NCBI GenBank assembly: GCA_946122785.1
Contig: CAMGYJ010000008.1
Coordinates: 10,565,475 to 10,629,474 of the forward strand
Length of the DNA: 64,000 bases
From: Linum tenue
Lineage: Eukaryota; Streptophyta; Magnoliopsida; Malpighiales; Linaceae
Reading direction: 5' to 3'
Both the position numbers and the translations under genes were made by a program. Below, piece by piece: positions 1 through 11,010 of the stretch. Numbering within the stretch: the first letter of the stretch is position 1; every line of letters starts with the position of its first letter. The notes under the pieces are model-generated. The model was not told where the DNA came from. It did no database searches and was given only the letters and a program-made list of their open reading frames with translations.

Positions 1-1249
1 GAAATTGACATGTATTTTTGAATTTTTTACCATTTTCAATGTGAATGAGGGAAATGAATTTAACTCTTTTTTTGTGTGAAAGATTGACGTAATAGCGTCT
101 AATTCATATTAAAAATAGAACGATCATGAGCAATGCCCATGATGTCGTGTAACAACCATCATCCAAGACCAGGATCACACACATATGAAACGATGTGTGC
201 CAAAATTAACAAAGTGACCCCTATTAGCTAAGAAATCAGCTGCAAATTAACTTCTCTATGCACATTATCTATTCATACCTCCCACACCAGATTAAGTAGG
301 ATGTAGAACTATCTTGCAACGATCCTGTGACGATGGTCATCATCAAACAGGTTTTGGCAATATTAATTGCAGCAGTCGAGTCCTATTTGCGCTAGTCTTT
401 CCTTTACCCTCTCTCCCAAGCAATCCATAGTCCCTCAATAGCACCTTTAAGTTCAACACTCGTGATAGAGGATGTGAATTGAAATCTTTCTTTGAGCAAA
501 AGTTTACAAATCATTGTCATATACTTAGTTCTTTAAAGTTTGCATTCATTGGTATAATTTAAGTTTAGTATGGATATTTGAAATAGTAGTGGACAAAAAA
601 CTAAGTTTATTAAGTTTAACTATATAGATTTAACAGCATAAGCTTAAGGGTTCATTACAGAAAGAAATAATGGCCAACTTTGTTTTCTAAAACTATTCAG
701 TTATGACAAAACTCTAAGCACATGAACCAATGGAGCTACTGAAGTTAGCATAGACGAATTCAGGGTATGAGTAGTGTCGTCAGCACTTGAGGATGACAAC
801 GACACAAATCTCAAAAGCAAAGAGAGTTGTCTGATGATGAATTCGAGACAGGACGAAGATACAAATATTTCAAGCAAAATTGGAGAATCGCTCCAAAGGT
901 GAACCGGGGTTGCATTTGCAGGCAGCTTGTCGAAAAATCTGATTGTTGACGCTTTCAATAAATGACTATATAAAATATTGGTACAAAAAAGAATTTGCCA
1001 ATTCTAACTCTCGCCACAAAATTAAAGGAACTCAAATTTCACCTAGTATGGCTATTAAATTCATTCATAGCTCTCTCACTTATATTTATATGTAGATGGA
1101 ATTTAGATGGAATAAGGGCAACCCAAAAAGATATTTAGATGGGTGAATAAGGGCAACCCGAAAGATCCTCTCTTCTAGCAACAACACAATCAGTATAACA
1201 TACAATCTTCAAGCAAAGGAAACACTAACTCCATAAGCTGAAAGGATAC
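1..1249. other. AT-rich stretch without a recognised gene
   Basis: I see no protein family here. An open frame on the minus strand at 701-958 has no motif I recognise. It could be a distal exon or UTR of the minus-strand candidate whose 5' end lies near 1250-1640, but no clear splice chain joins them. Confidence 0.3.
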
Positions 1250-1640
1250 CTGATTTGGCGTTTCCGACCTCTGCCATTGGTTAACCATGACTACCTTGGT
1301 ATTGTCTGGTTTGTTTCTGGAGGGTTCGCTGTGTTTGGCTAAAGAATTTAGCTCCATAGTAACCCACAATAAAAGTCAATCTACATCCAAAACCAGACGG
1401 GAATAAAACACAGAACTATCTGCATAACCATCTCTTCCAGCGTGCTTAGCACTGGTACCAAAATAACGAAGCACCCATATCTAATCAAAGGCAATTCACA
1501 CACAAAATAACAATTTGGAGATATGAAAATCCTCCTACCTTCCCTGCAGCCTCCTTGCTCGGCGCTACCGTCTCGGACTGGTGGGTGTGGGGGTCGGGGG
1601 GACGACCGATGTTGTGTTCTTTCTTTATCTCGGGCGGGCG
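1250..1640 (-). other. Possible 5' end of a minus-strand gene
   Basis: Read on the minus strand, a short reading frame MAEVGNAKSG starts at 1277 and stops at a good donor (CAG|GTATCC) at 1250. Further upstream a second donor-like site (GAAG|GTAGGAGG) near 1545 could end a 5' UTR exon inside GC-richer DNA. Together this looks like the promoter-proximal part of a gene whose remaining exons lie to the left. I cannot identify the product, and the exon chain is inferred from splice signals only. Confidence 0.25.
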
Positions 1641-1725
1641 AGACTGGTGAGTGGTGGAGAAGAAGATAAGAAAAGAGGGATGCGAGGACGCCTGAGTCTC
1701 AGGAGATGGCGCTATTAAATTTTTG

Positions 1726-1855
1726 GAAAAAATTCAAATCGCGCCAGCGCCTGAGTCTTGGGCGGGCACGCTTCAATCTCGGGCGCTTTCAACTCGTTAG
1801 AAAAAACTCAAAACGCGCCAGCGCCTGAGTCTCGGCGGACACACTTCAACCCTAC
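1726..1855. repeat. Imperfect direct repeat, about 78-bp period
   Basis: The core CGCGCCAGCGCCTGAGTCT occurs twice, near 1740 and 1815, each time preceded by an A-rich run and followed by GGCGG(G/A)CAC and CTTCAA. This is a small tandem duplication in GC-rich DNA upstream of the Mutator-like element. Confidence 0.55.
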
Positions 1856-1930
1856 AAAAAAATACAATATATGTGTCAATAATTTTTAAACCGCCATATT
1901 TGTGATAAATTAAAAAAAAAAGACAATATT

Positions 1931-3077
1931 GGAATGGGATTGGGTACTAACTCTTTAAAGGGTTAGCACCATCCTAACTAATTTAATAGCCATTACATTA
2001 AAAAATAATCCTATGAACAAAATTAAATCATGGATAGTTTAGTCAATACCCACCTAAACCCTAATATAAATACTATTTAACCGCCTCCCCTCTCCCACAA
2101 ACCCACATCTCACACACGAACCAACTCCTCACTCTGCCTCGTCTCTTGTGCGATGAGAGTGTCAGAACCAGCGATGCGCCGCCCGAACCTTCGTCGTCGT
2201 CGCCTACTTCGTTAGCCTTTCCACCATCTTCGTCTCTGCCAACAGTCGAGGTCGAGCGAGTTTCATATCAAGCCTCGCCTAGGCGGAAGCGGCAGCGACG
2301 ACAACATCGTGCTTCCATTGGTGTCCAGATCCGCTAAAGAAACTATCATCACATCTCTCCAGCCGACGTACGTCAACTCTCCCATCTCCGCCATCATCAC
2401 CGTTATCCTTCGCTGGCCAGATCTACTATCACCACGAGAACCTTTATAGATCTGCTATCACCCCTTGGGAAAGCTCGGTGCTGCTAGGGTTCCAAACCAA
2501 GGGAAATGGCGGCGCTGATGGAATTTCAATATCCCTGGCTGTGCGAATGGGATTAAAGCCGAGATTGTTTCTATTGAGTAGTTATTTTGGGTGGTAGTGT
2601 TTGTGTAGTAGTGGTTTTATATGTATGAGTAGTGATTTTTATTGTAATTAGCAGTGATATTGGATAATTATTTGAAATATTTTGTATAGCTATCGTACTA
2701 TTTATTAATTTATAGTACTTTTCATTTTCATTCGTGTTCATTATAAATATTAACAATTAACTTCTAATTATAAAAAGCTACCAATGACAATAAAACCCCT
2801 AACAACTGGTATAAAATCACAACAACATCTAAGTTAAATCACTACTAATTTAAGTAGTAGTGCTTTTTCAACAGTTATTTCTTAACATAGCAAATCATTA
2901 TTATAGAGAGAAAAAATATATTTCTAACTTTTATTTTTAATTAATTTTAAATTTTTAAAATACCTAATATACCCTCCATTGCACTTCACCGTCAGATTTA
3001 CTTTATAATTAATGAATGTTGATTAAAGGAGTTAGGATGGTGCTAACTGCTATGAAGTTAGCACCCTATCTTCTCCC
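1931..3077. mobile_element. Non-autonomous Mutator-like element with 9-bp target-site duplication
   Basis: The ends form imperfect terminal inverted repeats of about 48 bp. The left one contains GGTTAGCACCATCCTAACT (ends near 1979) and its near-exact reverse complement lies near 3027-3046. The outermost 21 bp match at 15 positions. The left flank is GACAATATT (1922-1930). The same 9 bases follow the element once the later LINE insertion is removed (5783-5791). A 9-bp duplication fits Mutator-like elements. The interior has a TATA-like TATAAATA near 2064 and a short Ser/Pro-rich open frame (2146-2337), possibly a captured gene piece, but no transposase. Confidence 0.7.
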
Positions 3078-3085
3078 GACAATAT

Positions 3086-5777
3086 ATATATATATATATA
3101 TATATTTTTATAGGAACCTGGATTCGTAATATTATTTAATCAAACTGGGCCCGAAACAGATGGCCTCAAATCGGCCTCAATGTGACAAAGAAGATTCAAC
3201 GGTGGACAGTCCACCCAAATAAACTGCCTATCCCAAACCGACGTCGCATGAGCAAGCCAATGTGCCGTGGAGTTGTTTGCACGTGGCGTGAACCTCCATC
3301 TTATCTTCTCCCCCGACAGACTCTCATTTGCTCTAGCAAGCTTCCAGATTTCTTCACACCATGTCCCAAGCTCAGAAAAATCTTCTTTCTTCTTCTCTAA
3401 TTTCTCTAAAAGCACCATGCAATCCGATTCCACCACCAGGGGACTGAATTCCCTTCTATTCGCTTCCTTCAATCCCATGATAATAGCTTTTGCTTCAGCT
3501 TCAATCGGTCTACACGACCCTCTTTCTTTCTTCGCCATAGCACCACAGAAGGACCCTCTCCAGTCACGAATTACCCCTCCAAGGCCAATTCCCGACGGGC
3601 TAAGAATACCAGCGTCAGTGTTCAATTTGTACGAACCCTCTGGCGGCGGAGACCACCCCCTTGAAGAAGTCGGTCGAATCATAGCTCTGTTCGCGGAATC
3701 CTCACCCTTCCCCAATGACTGAGCATCAAGATAGGATTGAAGCCATCCTAGCGCTTTGAGGATAATCAAGTCTTCATCCAATTTGTGATTATTGTAGAGG
3801 TGATTACACCTTTCTTTCCAAAGGTACCACAGCACCACTCCAAACTTTTGAATTTTTTCAGCTGATTTCTTCCAGACTTCCTTAATCCAATCCAGACATG
3901 CTTTTCCTTCTCCGATGTCAAACAGGTTCCTTTCATCCCAATCTTCCCAGCGGCGTCTAATCCAGCTACACTCCCGAAGGGCGTGGATCTGTGTTTCCGG
4001 CAACCCACAAAATGGGCATTCCATACTGGTGTCTTCAAACCACTCCTCAATGTTGCTGCCCACTGGTAAGATGTTTCTACCCACTCTCCATAAGAACAGA
4101 CGAACTTTAGTAGGGATAGGTGTTTTCCAAAGGGCCTTCCAGAAATCCTTTTCTTCTTCTATGAGAGTATTAGGTCTGAATGAGTTGTGAGCCATCTCCC
4201 CATGAATTCTTCGGTAAGCTGACTTGACCGAGTAGATTCCATCATCAGAATCGATCCATAACCTGGAGTATTTCTTCAATGGGTAGCAGAGAGGAATCTT
4301 TGTAATAAGATCAGCATCATTCTTCGAAAACATCCCATTAATCTTTTCCTTATCCCAAGCATTTCTATCTTTATCAATGAGAGTGGATACTTTTTCATCC
4401 TCACTTCCACCATTTGGTTGGGGATCAGCGAAGTAATAACTTTTTCCCGGAATCCAGGCATCTTCCCAAATGCTAATAGATTTTCCGTCTCCAACTCTCC
4501 ATCTGAATCCCTCCCTGATTTTCTCTTTTGCTTTCCAAATACTCCTCCAGATGAAACTAGGCATATAACCCTCCTTTGCATTTAAAATGTCGGATTTTGG
4601 AAAGTACCTTGCCTTGAGAGTTCTAGCCATCAGTGAGTTAGGGCGAGAGAGCACATTCCAAACCTGTTTTCCCAGCATCGCCAGATTAAAAGCTCGGAGG
4701 TTTTTGAATCCCATTCCACCAACCTCCTTGTCATCACACAAGTCATCCCATCCTAGCCAGTGGTGTTTTGGTTCCTTTCCTTTCTGTCCCCACCAGAAAT
4801 TTGAAATCATTTTCTGAATGTCCTTAAGAATACCATCAGGAATAAAGAACACAGCCATAGGATAGAGGCATTGAGCTTGGGCTACCGCCTTAATCAGAAC
4901 TTCTTTGGCCGCTTGTGACATGGTCCTGCTCTTCCAATCCTTTAATTTCTTCCTTACTCTTTCCTTTATCTCTTCAAACATTACTTTCTTCGATCTTCCA
5001 GCGATAGTAGGAAGCCCCATATATTTCGGATGTTTTAGAACTTCTTTGATTCCAAGGGTTCCACATATTTCCAGTCTTCTGCTCACCCTGACATTGCCAC
5101 TAAAAGAAATCTCTGACTTGCTGAAATTAATAAGCTGACCTGATTCTTTTGCATAAGTGGTCAGAATTCTTTTAAGTTCATCACATTCTCGAAGTGAGGC
5201 CCTTCCAAAAACCACACTGTCGTCTGCAAATAAAAGATGGGAAATATTAGGGGCCTTTTTCCTGATCTGTATTCCATGAAGTTTCCCTTCCTTCTCCGCT
5301 TTTTTAATTAGAGCAGATAGGCCTTCCGCGCAGAGCAAAAATAAATAAGGTGATAGAGGATCACCTTGTCGTAATCCCCTAGTAGGTTGAAAACTCTCTG
5401 TTTTATGACCATTCACAAGGATAGAGTAGGATACAGAGGAGACACATTTCATAATAAGGTCAATCCACCTTTCTTCAAACCCCAATCTCCTCATAACCTT
5501 CTCAAGAAAGAACCACTCAACTCGATCATAGGCTTTGGCCATGTCGAGCTTTGCTGCAAAATAGCCGTCTCTTGCTTTTTTCCTGTTTTCATAAACTGGA
5601 AGCATTCAAAAGCAATTATCATGTTGTCAGTAATACTTCTTCCTGGCACAAATGCACTTTGTTCCTCAGAAATGATTTCGTCCAGAATGTTCTTTAATCT
5701 ATTTGCCAAAATCTTTGAGATGATCTTGTAAATCACACGGCATAAACTGATAGGCCTGAATTCCTTTGTAGTAGTTC
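3086..5777 (-). mobile_element. 5'-truncated L1-type LINE (ORF2: reverse transcriptase, zinc-binding, RNase H)
   Basis: Encodes the C-terminal two thirds of a plant non-LTR retrotransposon ORF2. Reading on the minus strand: reverse transcriptase with the FRPISLC and SAFVPGR blocks, an RQGDPLSP block and the catalytic FADD box; a zf-RVT zinc-binding region with CPFCG...H; and a RNase H-like domain starting LNTDAG with the expected later acidic residues. The endonuclease part is missing. One frameshift near 5590-5605 splits the first 65 codons from an 821-codon open frame. Identical 13-bp flanks CTCCCGACAATAT (3073-3085 and 5778-5790) are the target-site duplication. The 3' tail on the minus strand is an (AT)n run instead of plain poly(A). 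The long open frame suggests a fairly young copy. Confidence 0.92.
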
Positions 5778-5790
5778 CTCCCGACAATAT

Positions 5791-6202
5791 TTATGTCATT
5801 AACACATTGAAAATTTGAAATCGGGTTATTGCCAGGAATTAATGATAGTTTTATATAAATAAGATAATGAATGAATTAACGCGCCAAGGCCTCTAACTAA
5901 GTAACTAACTAACGAACTAAATCTTCTGCGCCGCCGCCTGCGTTGGTTTCCTACCCGAACAAAAATTCCTTCGCCTTTCGGCTCTCGTCACGTTTACCCA
6001 ACTGTCCTCTCCCTCTTCCGGTCTTCTCTTCCTCGCTCGCTCGCTCGCTCGTTATCAAAGAGAGAAGAAGTTGCAAGCAGCAGACAATTGGTGTGATCCA
6101 TCCATCTCCCCTGTTTTCCATTCCTAACTTCCCCTGTTTCATTATTGTTGCTCTGTTTCTGCTACAGCCACAAGCGATCAACTCATCCAGAATCCCGAAT
6201 CC
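5791..6202 (+). promoter_or_regulatory. Promoter and 5' UTR region of family gene A
   Basis: It holds a CT-rich leader with four GCTC repeats (near 6032-6050) and a probable 5' UTR intron acceptor TTTCTGCTACAG at about 6160-6171, just before the start codon. The same leader pieces occur before gene C and, in remnant form, near 55.1 kb. Confidence 0.5.
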
Positions 6203-9200
6203 ATGGAAGACAATGATGAGTTGAAGCACCTATGCAAATACTGCGGCAAGCGCTTCCGTAGTGGCAGATCGTTGGGAGGTCACGTAAGTTCTCATAGAGA
6301 ATGGATCTGGGAAAGCTCACTCGAAGTTGATGACGGCGTCACAGGCATCTACAAAAAGAAGCTCCGTCCTCTCTCGGACTACGGTTAGGCAAACTTTTCC
6401 CTGCGGTTTTTTTTATTATGAATGATTCACTTCGTGTCCGTCGTGACCTCTTCCCTTTACTTATTTAATTCCATTAACCCACTAACCATTTGGTGTGCTT
6501 TATCATCTTTATGATCAGCTATGGAGGTAGAGGAGGAGGAGGAGGAGGAGGATGTGGAAGCCTTTCTGGCGTCGTTGGACCCTAACCATGAAACAGTCCC
6601 CAGTCGGACTGTGTCAAAATTGTTAGATAAACGAGCAATCGGTTGCCTCACCGCCCTTGTCGAACGCAAACTCCCTCACAATCGCTTGGATCTGTTTGCT
6701 TTTTCTAGCTGCAACAAACCCCTCATATCTACGGCTGCTTGGATGGGGTTTCATGAGGCGGTCGGGTTGTTTTTGCGCCACGGGGTTCCTCCGAGTCATG
6801 GACAACCAGGGCGGCTTCCCATCGATTACGCATTATACTCCAGTTGTGACGACCAGTGGGATTTGCTAGGCCGGTACGATATTAATTATCCGCAAAGGCT
6901 CTGTAGTTTGATGCTCTGGCTCCCCGAATGGATCAGCGAATATTTCAATTGGTGGCACACGGTCAAGCTGCTGGCACGCACCACCGAACAGGGGATCCTG
7001 GAGATGAGGATTTTCCAGTATGCAAGGAACGGCCAAGGCGCGAAGCTGCTCTGGCTCCTGCTTGTCGTCCCTGACCGAGTTCTCTCCCCAACATTCTTCA
7101 GGGACACCCTTCTCCAGCAGCGGTTTGGAACCGCCTCTTTGTCCCTCCGCGATTTCCTTATTGCCCAGCTTGCTTTTGTTACCGGCCTTAGCTTCACCAT
7201 CGAACCTAATCGTCGTTTTCCTACTGACATTGATCACACCATCGATCGCAATCGTCCTCCCCGCCCTGATTCGATCCGCGGGCATTTGCGGTACAAGATG
7301 TTGAGCCTCACTTGTTCCCTGCGTTTGCTCGAAGTCTTCCGCAGGGCTGGCCCCCAGTTGTGTCACTCGATGGAAATGTTAGAGAAGGAAAAGGAAAAGG
7401 GAAGGGAAAGGGAAAAGCAGAGGCAAATGTATCCCCTTCTTCCCGATTACCCAATTGCTCAACAAATCAAGACTGTGCTCAAGGAAGCTGGCTTTACTAT
7501 GGCTTCTCTCCGTTGGTACTTAATTTGTTAATTTTGTCCATGTAGAATGCATATATGTGTCTAAAGTACTTTGCCTTGTGTTTGTTGACAGCCCGGTCAG
7601 AGTCGCTCACCGGAACTATAAGCCGGAGCCTGACTATCGCTGGTAAGTATCCCAATAACTAACCCTTGAGGCCTTGACAAACAATATCAAACCAAGTTCA
7701 ACATATATACATGGCTTCTCCTGATTCTGTTCGATGCATACCCAAACTTAACTGGGTTGCATGGTCCGGTGGCCTTGTAGGACTCCCCAAAGAGACGACT
7801 ACCCTGAATTGGAGTTCTTGATTCGACCACCGCATGTCTGCAAAAGTAAAATCCTTGATTCAGACTTCAACAAGGTCATCAAGAAGTTATGGTACACTGT
7901 GTTCACCAATTGTTTTGATTATGTAGTGCCCTTACAAACATGAAATTGTTGTTATTTTTCTTCATGCAGCAGAGGATCTTTCCAATGATTTTGTTTGATC
8001 GATTTCTCTGTCATTGTTCTGCAGCCATCATCCTTACCTGAAGGAATGGACATCCCAAATGTCAATTTTTAAGTTGCTTTTTATATTTTGCCTCCCTGAC
8101 CTGGTGGAAGAGATGCAATCCATGATACTGTTGGAGTCCAAGTACGTCAACCCTTCAACTATTATCCAACGTGCGTATCTTGCTGAGTTATGCTTCATCT
8201 ACATTAGGGAGGGCAGAATTGTTGAGTTCACAGCTGCTCTAATGGCCACACAAGTTCTTCTTCGGTTGGGTTATCCACTACGCCCTCAAACATCTCGTAA
8301 TAGCTTTAATAATGTGGATCATCCTCATCAATCTCATTTCCCTACTGTATATGAATTGTTACTGCATGCTTTGATGAAAGTGGTTGATGAAGAAATCAGC
8401 TTAACAGGAAAACCTAAGGACAATGACTCTATTCAGATTTGCAAGGAGAAAAAATCGGTGATATCTTCGGCTTTCCTACTAATAAAGATATTTGATACAT
8501 CTGCGCAAGATATTCATTGGTATCTTCACTCACCAAGATATAAGGTGTGTACTTCGTATCTATAATCTCATTTTCATTTGATGATCGTCAAACATAGAAG
8601 TTAGTCACTCTCCCTTGAATGTATTGTTTTGCGCTCCCACAGAAAGTTAGAGATTTGGAGCTGATAGTAAACGATGTTGCTTCCTTGCTAAAAGGCGTCG
8701 GCTTTGTGTTGAGATCTCAAGATACTTGTGTGAAAGACTTAAGATGGTATGCACTTTGTCATGTTTTTTGTCTTTAATTCCATAAAATACATGACATAGG
8801 GTTCGAAACCGATAATATTAGTGTGCAAAATGTTATGTATGATTCGATCCATTTTGCCTTTTTATATTGCTAATTGTATATTTTTGTATGTTCATAGTTT
8901 CTCAAGCAAATCTAGTATCGACGAAACCAAGTTAGAAGGAAGATCATCATCATTTGAACCACTTTCGCATACAACAAAGTCGGTGACAATTTCCAGAAGA
9001 ACCATAGAACGATCAACGTTCGTTGCTTCACCCATTGGCAAACTTTCAGCTCGATTTTATCACTCATTCTCGATTTCGAGGTTCGAAGGATCGAAGCCCT
9101 CATCATTACCTTTAACAAATAAGGTAAATTTTGTTGTGAAAAAACTTAAGGGAACAAAACAGCTGGAAAATGCATCTGGGAAAAGTTGGAGGTTCTTAAG

Positions 9201-9231
9201 AGTGATAAAGAGAGTAATGACATGGTTCTGA
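6203..9231 (+). CDS. Family gene A: C2H2 zinc finger plus ankyrin-like protein, 765 aa
   Basis: No known function; I do not recognise a named family. The inferred exons are 6203-6383, 6519-7515, 7592-7642, 7781-7891, 8025-8544, 8643-8746 and 8898-9231. All have GT-AG borders and all phases match, giving 765 codons without a stop. Residues 11-31 form a C2H2 finger (C-x2-C-x12-H-x3-H) with RSLGGH in place of the usual plant QALGGH. An acidic run follows (EEEEEEED). Next come an FLASLDP block, ankyrin-like helices, a conserved LLWLL.VPDRVLSPTF block, and a helical C-terminal half ending in a Ser-rich tail with a YHSF motif. No signal peptide or membrane span is seen. A nuclear or regulatory role is only a guess from the finger. 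Unlike gene C, an intron separates the finger from the rest. Confidence 0.85.
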
Positions 9232-9511
9232 ACGACATATAAATATTCTTTTGATGCACCTTAGCTGTATTCATAGATGGTAGAATTAACTAGTATCAGT
9301 GGATATGTATTGGGACTCGACTCCACTCTTAATCCTCATGCTCACCTCTTTGAGGGTATCTGAAGATAAGTCCAATCATGGATCGACCTCCCAGAGGACC
9401 ATCGACATTTCCAGGGAGGTATGAAAGTTGTTTCTTGTTTGGAGGAATGACCAAATGGCGTTGAATTGCAAAAACAAAATTTGACGGCTCAAATTGAAAA
9501 CAGCCGACTAC
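9232..9511. other. 3' flank of gene A
   Basis: Downstream sequence with no recognisable gene. It ends at the 9-bp repeat TCCAGGGAC (9512-9520) that borders the foldback element. Confidence 0.4.
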
Positions 9512-9783
9512 TCCAGGGACGGGCTAAGATCTGGTGACTAAGGGGGTCCCCTTAGTCACATGGCTAAGTGAATCTCCACCCTTGCACCTCATTAAAATCC
9601 AAGGGCTCCTATTAATTCAATTTAATGAAGGGCAATGTAGTAATTACATGTTTATTTTTAATTATAAAAGAAATAAAATAAAAACCCAGCCCGGCCGGCC
9701 GGCGCCTCCCCGTCTCCGTTTTTTATAATTGCGCGGCCAGGGGAATTGAATTCCTAGGGGCCATTATTTCCCATGGGGAATTT

Positions 9784-10059
<276 letters not shown>

Positions 10060-10300
10060 GGTCGGACAATTTTCTGATCGGAAATTTTTTTCAACGAACA
10101 TCGTCGCCGGAGAAGAATTTCCCGGCGACAGTGTTAATTTTGTGATGTTTGTTGACATATTTTGTAATGTTTGTATGCTTTGTTATTTTGTAATGTTTGT
10201 CGGCTTTTTTTGTAATGTTTGTAAACTTTGTTATTTTTGTTAACCATGTTTGTAAACTTTGTCATTTTTGTGCACCATGTTCGTAATGTTTTTTATGTCT

Positions 10301-10526
10301 AAAAAACACCCGGGTTGACTTTGGGAAGGAGCCCCTCTATATAGGGATGAAGCCTCTAAAGTCAACCCGGGTGTTTTTTCCTGTTCGTATGGATTGTCGG
10401 TCTAGTTTGTCATTTTTGTCCACCATGTTCGTACTGTTTGTATGTCTAAAAAACACCCGGGTTGACTTTGGGAAGGAGCCCCTCTATATAGGGATGGAGC
10501 CTCAAAAGTCAACCCGGTTGTTTTTT
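10301..10526. repeat. Two tandem copies of a 79-bp palindromic unit
   Basis: The arm AAAAAACACCCGGGTTGACT plus TT at 10301-10322 is the perfect reverse complement of 10358-10379, with a 35-nt loop. A second copy starts 147 bp later (arms 10448-10469 and 10505-10526, one mismatch). The loops are nearly identical and contain the small dyad CCCTCTATATAGGG. They could extrude as cruciforms or be transcribed as hairpins. Confidence 0.9.
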
Positions 10527-11010
10527 CTTTTTGTATGGTTTGTATTGTTTGTCGGTCTAGTTTGTATTGTTTGTACAGTTCATACTTTTGTAACGTTTGT
10601 ATGTTTTGTGCTCTAGTTTGTACTGTTCGTATGTTTGTATGGTTTGTATTGATTGTAAATCCGGTTTGTATACTTCGTAATTTTCCATAATACCCAAACT
10701 ACCCCTATCATTAATTAAATAACCCTTCCCACTTTTTAACCATTAGATTGAAGTGTCCAGATCTAAGGGCTGGGAGGGTGACTAAACACCCCTTAGTCAC
10801 CAGATCCAGGGACTAAACCAGATAAAAAGAAGAAGAGGGAAAAAGAACCGCGAAAGTGAACCATCAATCAAGTCTCTTCTCATTGGGATTGTCTACCTAA
10901 ATAAATCCGGAAAGAAAGGAATCTTCTTTCTCCGCCGCCTCTCTCTCTCTCAATTCCTCTGGCTTTCTACCGTTACAGAGCGCCGGACGTCGGAGCTGCA
11001 TTGGATTACC

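Noticed and set aside
2146..2337. A functional small gene in the Mutator-like element
   Set aside because: 63 codons, low-complexity Ser/Pro/Arg, no homologous motif; kept only as a possible captured scrap.
3182..5731. Plus-strand open frames across the LINE
   Set aside because: They are antisense shadows of the ORF2 reading frame.
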